NCBI GenBank assembly: GCA_021848765.1
Contig: JAJZTU010000165.1
Location: 1 to 7,601, forward strand
Reading direction: 5' to 3'
Source: Bacillota bacterium
GTDB lineage: Bacteria; Bacillota; GCA-003054495; Carboxydocellales; JAJZTU01
Length of the DNA stretch: 7,601 nucleotides
In this document: piece after piece, positions 1 to 5,387 of the stretch
Position numbering within the stretch: the stretch's first letter is position 1
Layout: each line of letters begins with the position of its first letter
Notes under the pieces: generated by a model
The model's input: the letters and a program-made list of their open reading frames with translations, nothing else
Told to the model about the DNA's origin: nothing
Database searches by the model: none
Made by a program: the position numbers and the translations under genes

Positions 1-1582
1 AACCGGAGGTTACGGTGACAGTAATATGGGGGGTCATCTTGCTGCTGAGATGAAATTCGCAGGTTATGACGCTGTGGTTATCTCCGGGAAGGCTAAAAGT
101 CCATGTTATGTTGTAATAGATGATGACGCGGTCACGATAAGGGAGGCGGTCGAGCTTTGGGGCAAAGGGGCTATGGTCGCTGAGAAAATGTTAAAGGAAA
201 AGTTGGGCGAAGATTTTCAGATTATGGTTATTGGTCCTGCCGGTGAGAAGATGGTCAAATATGCCTGTATCTGTCACGATTTCGGAAGACAGTCCGGGCG
301 TACCGGTGTGGGTGCGGTTTTAGGATCAAAAGGAGTGAAGGCGGTGGCCTTCCGCGGGACCAAATCCATCCCTGCTGCCAGGCCTGAAGAAATGAAAGCA
401 TTGGCAGATGCCATGCACAAGCACTGCCAAGATCACCCGGTTTTTAAAGAATGGCAGGATTATGGTACCGCCAGTGTAACCAAATGGGTCAACAGTATTG
501 GCTGTTTCCCTACTAAGAATTTTTACACTTCTTATTACGAGGGACATGAAAAGTTTAACGGCGAATTGATGAGGGAAAGCATAGTTGTAACCGATAAGGC
601 CTGTTTTGCCTGCCCTCTGAACTGTGGAAAATACTCTAAAGTGAATTTAAAAGGTTCCGAGGTGTATGTTGAAGGACCTGAATATGAAACCACAGGATTA
701 ATAGGTGGAAACTGTGCCTTAAATACTATAGAAGAGGTGGCCTATGCCAACTATATCTGTGATGAACTTGGCCTGGATACTATTTCTTACGGTAATGTAG
801 CCGCTTTTACTATGGAATGTTTCGAAAAGGGTTTGTTTAAGCCCGAAGATTTTAACGGGCGTGAAATTAAATTCGGAGACGTAGACAGTCTGATTTATCT
901 GGCTGAAATCATTGCGGGCCGCCAAGGACTAGGCGATTTATTGGCTGAAGGTGTGCGAACTGTTGCCCAAAAGGTCGGTCAAGGGTCAATGGATTTTGCT
1001 ATGCAGGTAAAAGGACTGGAATTCAGTGGCTATGAACCACGCAATGCTACTGCGATGCTGCTCAGTTATATGACCTGTGATATTGGAGCACACCACAGCC
1101 GTTCCTGGGCGGTAACCTTTGATATTGCCCAAGGCAGGACTAAGCCAGAGGGCAAAGCAGCTCAGGTTATCACTTATCAACACACACGTCCTGCCTTTGA
1201 TATGCTAGGAGTATGCCGCCTGCACTGGATTGAGCTGGAAATGGATGTGAATAATTATGCAAAGATGTACTCCGCTTTTACAGGCATAGACATCTCCTGG
1301 GATGATTTAATGAAATGCTCAGAGCGGGTATGGAACCTGACCCGGATGTTTTGGATCAGGGAAGAGCCGGGTTTTGGGCGGGAGTATGATATGCCCCCGG
1401 GCCGGGTTTATAATGAGGAAACACCTTCCGGCCCCAGTAAGGGTATTAAGCCGAGCCTGAAAGATATTAACTACCTGCTGGACGACTATTACAGCTTAAG
1501 GGGATGGGATAAAAATGGCCGGCCAACCGAAGGGAAGTTGGTCGAACTGGGGCTCCAAGAGGCGGTATCACTGGTAAAGTAA
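1..1582 (+). CDS. aldehyde:ferredoxin oxidoreductase (tungsten-pterin AOR family), 5'-truncated by window edge
   Basis: Family enzymes oxidise aldehydes to carboxylic acids in the cytoplasm, passing electrons to ferredoxin, or run in reverse as acid reductases. The reading frame is open to the left edge (first full codon at base 2), so the ATG at 26 is internal. About 526 residues are visible, against roughly 600-620 in the family, so some 90-100 N-terminal residues are missing. Numbering from the ATG at 26, the 4Fe-4S ligands are C193-x2-C196-x3-C200 and, far downstream, C397. The two pterin-binding motifs are DELGLD (246-251) and DMLGVC (392-397), matching the DxxGL(D/C) pair of Pyrococcus AOR. 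The conserved GRTGVGAVLGSKGVKA block is at 91-106. EYE (219-221) and the HH pair (356-357) are plausible active-site positions. The substrate cannot be assigned. No ferredoxin or cofactor gene is visible. The stop is TAA. Confidence 0.93.
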   Translation, partial: TGGYGDSNMGGHLAAEMKFAGYDAVVISGKAKSPCYVVIDDDAVTIREAVELWGKGAMVAEKMLKEKLGEDFQIMVIGPAGEKMVKYACICHDFGRQSGRTGVGAVLGSKGVKAVAFRGTKSIPAARPEEMKALADAMHKHCQDHPVFKEWQDYGTASVTKWVNSIGCFPTKNFYTSYYEGHEKFNGELMRESIVVTDKACFACPLNCGKYSKVNLKGSEVYVEGPEYETTGLIGGNCALNTIEEVAYANYICDELGLDTISYGNVAAFTMECFEKGLFKPEDFNGREIKFGDVDSLIYLAEIIAGRQGLGDLLAEGVRTVAQKVGQGSMDFAMQVKGLEFSGYEPRNATAMLLSYMTCDIGAHHSRSWAVTFDIAQGRTKPEGKAAQVITYQHTRPAFDMLGVCRLHWIELEMDVNNYAKMYSAFTGIDISWDDLMKCSERVWNLTRMFWIREEPGFGREYDMPPGRVYNEETPSGPSKGIKPSLKDINYLLDDYYSLRGWDKNGRPTEGKLVELGLQEAVSLVK

Positions 1583-1603
1583 AGGAAACGCCGAAATTGT
1601 ACT

Positions 1604-1631
1604 TGTTTCCCCTGCCGGGGGTGGTTAGAAT
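1604..1631 (+). promoter_or_regulatory. weak candidate sigma-A promoter before the cyclodeaminase-family gene
   Basis: TTGTTT (1604-1609) and TAGAAT (1626-1631) are separated by 16 bases. The -10 matches the consensus at 5 of 6 positions, but the -35 only at 3 of 6. The 107-base gap between the AOR stop and the next start has no convincing terminator, so read-through from AOR is equally possible. This is suggestive only. Confidence 0.2.
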
Positions 1632-1675
1632 AGCCTGTTTCTATCTATTCTTGGGACGCGTGCTTGAACCGATTT

Positions 1676-1681
1676 AGGAGG
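1676..1681 (+). promoter_or_regulatory. strong Shine-Dalgarno AGGAGG fixing the start at 1690
   Basis: A full AGGAGG lies 8 bases before the ATG at 1690. It supports that start for the cyclodeaminase-family gene and independent translation initiation after the AOR gene. Confidence 0.85.
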
Positions 1682-1689
1682 ATGGTGTC

Positions 1690-2682
1690 ATGCTGGTACT
1701 TTCCAAAAATAATGTTATGAAAGCCATTACCATGCTTGAAGCTATAAATGCTGTTGAAGCGGCTTTTACTGATTATTATCTTAATAGAGCAAAGATACCC
1801 TTAAGAACACGGATTCACTGTGACGAGGCAAATGGCGACCTGCTGTTCATGCCTGCCTATATGAGTGATTTAGGGGGAATGGGAATCAAAATTGTTTCGG
1901 TTTTCCCCAACAATATTAATTGTGGAAAGCCGACTATATCTGCAGTAGTGCTATTAAACAATGTGGAAACAGGAGAACCACTGGCAATTATGGATGCTAC
2001 TCATCTTACTGCCCTTCGAACAGGTGCAGCTTCCGGGGTGGCTACAAAATACCTCGCTAATAAACAGGCAAGTAAGTTAGCTCTTTTCGGTACAGGCGGT
2101 CAGGCCTTACGGCAGTTGGAAGCCATGCTGGAAATAAGGCCAATCGAGGAGGTTTACCTTTTTGATACAGACAAAAACAGGGTTAAAGATTTTGTTATGT
2201 TAAGTGAAAAAGAATTAAGCAGGTTTAATTTTAAAATTAAAGTGGCCAATACTCCCAGGGATGCCGTGCTTGATGCGGATATAGTGGTAACTGCTACCAC
2301 CTCGCGCAAGCCTGTTTTTTCGGGTAATGATTTTAAACCAGGCGCCCACATCAATGGGATGGGTTCATATACGCCGGAAATGCAGGAAATTGACGAAACT
2401 ACCATCACCAGAGCCGATAAAATTGTTATAGATTCTTTCGAGGCTTCTTTTAAAGAAGCAGGAGATTTAGTTATTCCCATCGGAAAAGGACGATTGAGAC
2501 AGGAAGATATTTATTGTGAAATAGGAAAAATCACCTGCGGGGAGATTTCGGGCAGGGAAAGAGAAGAAGAAATAACTTTTTTCAAATCCGTCGGTATTGC
2601 CGCTCAAGATATTAGTGTGGCCAAACTGATATATGAAAACGCCTTACTAAAGGGCTTAGGCGAAACGGTTGATATTGCATGA
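1690..2682 (+). CDS. ornithine cyclodeaminase/mu-crystallin superfamily NAD(P)-dependent enzyme (likely amino/imino acid dehydrogenase or ketimine reductase)
   Basis: This 330-residue cytoplasmic protein has the normal length of the superfamily, which includes ornithine cyclodeaminase, archaeal-type alanine dehydrogenase, delta1-pyrroline-2-carboxylate reductase and mu-crystallin/ketimine reductase. The N-terminal substrate/dimerisation half has the conserved GIKIV lysine (K67) and LTALRTGAASG with R110. The Rossmann nucleotide-binding motif GTGGQA is at 134-139, and the acidic residue D159 ends the second strand. The C-terminal GMGSYTPEMQEID (223-235) replaces the GDxPGKTEL motif of true ornithine cyclodeaminases, so proline formation from ornithine is unlikely. 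It reads more like the imine reductase or alanine dehydrogenase branches, but the substrate is not determinable. It follows AOR by 107 bases and is closed by a strong terminator. Link to AOR (amino-acid-derived aldehyde metabolism) is inference. Confidence 0.88.
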   Translation: MLVLSKNNVMKAITMLEAINAVEAAFTDYYLNRAKIPLRTRIHCDEANGDLLFMPAYMSDLGGMGIKIVSVFPNNINCGKPTISAVVLLNNVETGEPLAIMDATHLTALRTGAASGVATKYLANKQASKLALFGTGGQALRQLEAMLEIRPIEEVYLFDTDKNRVKDFVMLSEKELSRFNFKIKVANTPRDAVLDADIVVTATTSRKPVFSGNDFKPGAHINGMGSYTPEMQEIDETTITRADKIVIDSFEASFKEAGDLVIPIGKGRLRQEDIYCEIGKITCGEISGREREEEITFFKSVGIAAQDISVAKLIYENALLKGLGETVDIA

Positions 2683-2688
2683 TGCACC

Positions 2689-2732
2689 AAGGGATTCCAG
2701 CCTTTTTGGGCGGGAATCCCTTAATTGTTTTT
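2689..2732 (+). terminator. rho-independent terminator after the cyclodeaminase-family gene
   Basis: A perfect 10-bp stem, AAGGGATTCC (2689-2698) with GGAATCCCTT (2713-2722), is extended inside by GCC/GGC (2700-2702 with 2709-2711) across one mismatch. It is followed by TTGTTTTT (2725-2732) and begins 6 bases after the TGA. It separates the metabolic genes from the efflux operon. Confidence 0.95.
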
Positions 2733-2873
2733 AACCGGATTTAACTGCTGGAACCTAACCTGTTTATTAACAGACAGGAGACTGTTTGTTTTCAGCTAAT
2801 CTAACGGCAGGTCAAATTAGCTCATTCCTCTGCGGGCGGGGATTTAACCGGTCTCCTTAGTTTGGCAATGAGT
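2733..2873 (+). promoter_or_regulatory. upstream control region of the efflux operon with dyad symmetries (candidate enhancer sites)
   Basis: No gene is seen here. CTGTT (2760-2764), AACAG (2769-2773) and CTGTT (2782-2786) form a dyad plus a third half-site, with the two CTGTT copies 22 bases (about two helical turns) apart. A second dyad, AGCTAAT (2794-2800) and ATTAGCT (2816-2822), has perfect 7-bp arms and a 15-base spacer. TTTAACCGG occurs at 2730-2738 and again at 2843-2851. These dyads lie about 80-140 bases upstream of the start predicted from the sigma-54 promoter, where activators of the NtrC family usually bind. Which, if any, is bound is unknown. Confidence 0.45.
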
Positions 2874-2889
2874 TGGCACGCAAATTGCT
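2874..2889 (+). promoter_or_regulatory. sigma-54 (RpoN) -24/-12 promoter of the efflux operon
   Basis: TGGCACGCAAATTGCT matches the consensus TGGCACG-N4-TTGCW completely. The invariant GG (2875-2876) and GC (2887-2888) are separated by exactly 10 bases. The predicted transcription start is near 2900, giving a leader of about 88 bases before the adaptor start at 2988. Such promoters need an ATP-hydrolysing NtrC-family activator bound upstream, so expression should be tightly signal-dependent. It is intergenic, correctly oriented and lies after a terminator, which makes chance unlikely. Confidence 0.88.
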
Positions 2890-2900
2890 TAATATGTATT

Positions 2901-2954
2901 TGCCTAATAAGTGTGCCTCATAAGATTTTTCTTATGAGTAAATGCTTATTGGTA
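2901..2954 (+). repeat. nested inverted/tandem repeat in the efflux operon leader
   Basis: TGCCTAATAAG (2901-2911) is repeated as TGCCTCATAAG (2914-2924), with 10 of 11 bases identical and a 13-base period. The second copy forms a perfect 8-bp hairpin: CTCATAAG (2917-2924) with CTTATGAG (2931-2938), loop ATTTTT. The first copy pairs with CTTATTGG (2945-2952) around it: AATAAG/CTTATT plus CC/GG with one bulged T. The arrangement A-B-B'-A' starts about at the predicted transcription start. No T-tract follows, so it is not a terminator. It could stabilise the mRNA 5' end, act as an RNA switch, or be a two-site protein operator. Confidence 0.6.
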
Positions 2955-2970
2955 AATCTAAGCTGATCTT

Positions 2971-2977
2971 GAGGGGG
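2971..2977 (+). promoter_or_regulatory. Shine-Dalgarno deciding the GTG start of the adaptor gene
   Basis: GAGGGGG lies 10 bases before GTG at 2988. An in-frame TGA at 2970-2972 rules out any start further upstream, and the membrane anchor begins about ten residues after the GTG, so no later start would preserve it. Confidence 0.75.
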
Positions 2978-2987
2978 AATAGCTAGC

Positions 2988-4679
2988 GTGTTAGCACAAA
3001 TCAAACATAAGTGGAAACTGGCTGCGGTTACCGGTTTTGGCGTAGTATTAGTAGGCCTTGGCGGATGGTTTTTCTGGCGGGACAAAAGTCTGCCGGCTGT
3101 GGAAGCGGCTGCTGTAACAGCAGAAAAGGGGACTATTAAAGTATCAGTTACAGCCAATGGAACTGTCCAACCCATGTCCAGCAGGGAACTTACGGCAAAA
3201 AGCGGGGGGAGAATCACCAAAATTAACTTTCAAAACGGCCAGCAGGTGCAAAAAGGAGATCTGTTATTTGAATTAGATCAAGCAAGTTTGCTGGCGGAAA
3301 TCGAAAGTGTGCAGCTCGATATAAGACAGGCTGAGCTTGAACTGAATTCCACACTTAATCAGCGCAAACAGTTGCAGGTATTTGCACCGATAAGGGGGAC
3401 TGTAACCTCCGTGCAAGTCAGTACGGGCCAGGATGTACCCAAGAATTCTGTGTTAATGACTATCCAGGATACCGGAAAGCTGGTCTTCCGGTCGCCCTTC
3501 AACGAGGCACAGGTGGAAAAAATACAAGTCGGGCAAAATGTGGATGTGACACTTAGCTCCTTGTTTTCGGTTTTGACCGGTAAAGTAAAAAAAGTTGACC
3601 GGGTAGGTAAAGCTAACCCGGATGGTTCTAAGCTCTTTACCGTTACCGTGGAAGTCCCCAATCCCGGTTCCCTGGCACCGGGGGTGACCGCCGGGGCGGA
3701 CGTGCATACGGCCCAGGGTATCGAACAGGGTATAGAAACCGGGGCCCTGGAACCGGTGGACACCAGTGTAGTCAGAGCTGGGGCGGCGGGCCTTGTTCAA
3801 CAACTATATGTGGAGGAGAATTCCTATGTACAGAAAGGGCAAAGGTTGGCTTCAGTTGCCAGTGATACCCTGGAGGCCCAGGTGAAAACCCAGGAACTCA
3901 GGTTACAGCAGGCACGGCTTAAATTAGCCGGTTTGCAAAGTAAATTGGCTGACTACAGAATAGAGGCTCCCTTTGCCGGTATTATTTCTCTACACCAGGT
4001 TCAGTCCCAGGAAGGCGCTGCCAGCAGAGGGTCAGGCAGTGCTTCCGGCAGTAGCGCCGGCGGTGGGCAGAACTATTGGCAGGTGGGAGATGAAGTAAAA
4101 GCCGGGCAAGCATTGGCCGGCATAGTAGGGAGTTCCGGCATGATAATTACCGTACCCGTGGATGAGGTAGATATTGCCAGGGTGAAGGTGGGGCAGAAGG
4201 CTAACATCACCGTTGATGCCTTTCCGGGGCAAACCTTTACGGGGACCGTCAGTGAAGTGGCCGGACAGGGGACGGTACAAAACAATGTAGCTAATTTTAA
4301 TGTGACCCTGACCATAGCTCAAGGGGAGCAGCTTAAGTCCGGGATGACAGCTAATGTGGAAATCTTGGTTGACCGGAAAGATGGGGTTCTGCTGTTGCCC
4401 ATTGAGGCTGTACACGAAAGACAGGGTAAAAAGTTTGTTATCATGGCAGGAGGTTCCAACAGTGACAGTAAACAAAACGGCAACCGGATGCGGCAGGCTG
4501 ACCTGCGACCGGTGGAAACAGGCCTGTATAACGAAAGTGTAATTGAAATCAAAAGTGGGATTACGGCAGGAGATAAGGTAGCCCTGCCGGTGGTGACCAG
4601 AAGTAACAATGCCGGCGGGAATATGCGTTTTCCGGGAGCAGGAGGAATGGGCGGCCGGCCTGGCAATATCCAGAGATAG
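2988..4679 (+). CDS. efflux adaptor (HlyD/MacA-type membrane fusion protein) with a tandem-duplicated core
   Basis: This is the extracytoplasmic adaptor of an ABC exporter, anchored by one N-terminal membrane segment (about residues 11-29, after basic residues). At 563 residues it is much longer than MacA-type proteins of about 370-400. The excess is an internal duplication. Copy 1 has a first lipoyl half (68-98), short helical hairpin (99-129), second lipoyl half (131-162) and beta-barrel (163-239). Copy 2 has the same order at 262-292, 293-325, 326-383 and 384-461. The lead-in GTVQP (58-62) recurs as GALEP (252-256), and VQKG recurs at 87-90 and 281-284. A Ser/Gly-rich loop (about 343-360) interrupts the second lipoyl half of copy 2. 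A single membrane-proximal domain (about 462-538) and a Gly/Arg-rich tail (542-560) end the protein. It is first gene of the sigma-54-driven operon; the ATPase follows after 30 bases. The family call is firm, the substrate unknown. Confidence 0.92.
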   Translation: MLAQIKHKWKLAAVTGFGVVLVGLGGWFFWRDKSLPAVEAAAVTAEKGTIKVSVTANGTVQPMSSRELTAKSGGRITKINFQNGQQVQKGDLLFELDQASLLAEIESVQLDIRQAELELNSTLNQRKQLQVFAPIRGTVTSVQVSTGQDVPKNSVLMTIQDTGKLVFRSPFNEAQVEKIQVGQNVDVTLSSLFSVLTGKVKKVDRVGKANPDGSKLFTVTVEVPNPGSLAPGVTAGADVHTAQGIEQGIETGALEPVDTSVVRAGAAGLVQQLYVEENSYVQKGQRLASVASDTLEAQVKTQELRLQQARLKLAGLQSKLADYRIEAPFAGIISLHQVQSQEGAASRGSGSASGSSAGGGQNYWQVGDEVKAGQALAGIVGSSGMIITVPVDEVDIARVKVGQKANITVDAFPGQTFTGTVSEVAGQGTVQNNVANFNVTLTIAQGEQLKSGMTANVEILVDRKDGVLLLPIEAVHERQGKKFVIMAGGSNSDSKQNGNRMRQADLRPVETGLYNESVIEIKSGITAGDKVALPVVTRSNNAGGNMRFPGAGGMGGRPGNIQR

Positions 4680-4709
4680 CCTTACTGGGAAAGGTGTGGA
4701 TAAGGATTA

Positions 4710-5387
4710 ATGATTAAGCTAAAGAATATCAGTAAGTATTATCAGACCGGATCCATAACAATTACCGCTCTGGACAGGGTGACTTTAGACATCAGCGCCG
4801 GTGAAATGCTGGCGATTATCGGTCCGTCCGGTTCCGGCAAGTCAACCCTGATGAATATGTTAGGCTGCCTGGATGTGCCTTCAGAAGGCCAATATCATCT
4901 GGAGGGCAAGGAAGTCAGCAAATTGCAGGAAGATGATTTGGCGGAAATCCGCAACCAAAAAATAGGCTTTGTGTTCCAGAACTTCAATTTGCTGAACAGT
5001 TTAACTGCCTTGGAAAATGTTGAACTGCCTTTGATTTACCGGGGCCTCGGTGCAGGGGAGCGCAGGAAAATGTCCCTCCAGGTTCTGGGCATGGTGGGAT
5101 TGTCGGACCGCTTGCACCATAAACCGGCGGAGCTTTCCGGAGGACAGCAGCAGCGGGTGGCAATTGCCCGGGCTTTGGCCGGGAACCCGCCGGTAATTCT
5201 GGCCGATGAACCTACCGGAAACCTTGATTCCCGCTCGGGAGAGGAGGTAATGGAGATCCTGAAGGAACTTAACCGGAAAGGGAAAACCATTATCCTGATT
5301 ACCCATGACCCGGAGATTGCCAAACAGGTCCGGCGAGTCATCAGAATTCAGGATGGGCAGATTGTCTTTAGCGGGGAGGTAGCCTGA
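4710..5387 (+). CDS. ABC transporter ATP-binding protein, MacB/LolD type
   Basis: This 225-residue cytoplasmic ATPase powers the export system with the downstream permease. All motifs are intact: Walker A GPSGSGKST (38-46), Q-loop glutamine Q90, signature LSGGQQQ (142-148), Walker B VILADEP (162-168) with catalytic E167, D-loop NLDS (171-174) and H-loop H199. The length and the NLLNSLTALENVELPL stretch (93-108) are typical of the MacB/LolD/FtsE-like group, which is mechanotransmissive rather than a classical importer. The start is served by only a weak AAGGA three bases upstream, or AAGGTG 13 bases upstream, so initiation may depend partly on ribosomes finishing the adaptor 30 bases earlier. 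Its stop overlaps the permease start by one base. Confidence 0.95.
   Translation: MIKLKNISKYYQTGSITITALDRVTLDISAGEMLAIIGPSGSGKSTLMNMLGCLDVPSEGQYHLEGKEVSKLQEDDLAEIRNQKIGFVFQNFNLLNSLTALENVELPLIYRGLGAGERRKMSLQVLGMVGLSDRLHHKPAELSGGQQQRVAIARALAGNPPVILADEPTGNLDSRSGEEVMEILKELNRKGKTIILITHDPEIAKQVRRVIRIQDGQIVFSGEVA
5373..5379 (+). promoter_or_regulatory. Shine-Dalgarno of the permease inside the ATPase gene
   Basis: GGGGAGG lies 7 bases before ATG 5387, within the last codons of the ATPase gene. Together with the TGATG stop/start overlap it indicates translational coupling, which would keep the two subunits in balance. Confidence 0.75.

Noticed and set aside
26..28. ATG at 26 as the true start of the AOR gene
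   Set aside because: Codons from base 2 onward continue the conserved AOR sequence in frame, and the family needs about 90-100 more N-terminal residues.
1584..1610. GGAAAC (1584-1589) and GTTTCC (1605-1610) as a terminator after AOR
   Set aside because: The stem is only 6 bp with a 15-base loop and no T-tract follows.
1627..1651. Hairpin AGAATAG/CTATTCT between AOR and the next gene
   Set aside because: It is a 7-bp AT-rich stem with an 11-base loop and no T-tract. It is too weak to call as a terminator or riboswitch.
2900..2926. Sigma-A promoter TTGCCT...TAAGAT in the adaptor leader
   Set aside because: Spacing is 15 bases and the match is poor. The -10-like bases belong to the repeat/hairpin, and the sigma-54 site nearby is far stronger.
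2918..3220. Minus-strand frame covering the leader and adaptor start as a divergent regulator
   Set aside because: The translation has no DNA-binding motif and overlaps the promoter leader and the adaptor's membrane anchor.
4032..4475. 147-codon minus-strand frame within the adaptor gene
   Set aside because: It is antisense to the conserved adaptor with no recognisable domain. Other overlapping antisense frames in the same place show that such frames arise easily here.
4354..4542. 62-codon plus-strand frame inside the adaptor gene
   Set aside because: It is out of frame with a conserved domain and its translation has no recognisable features.
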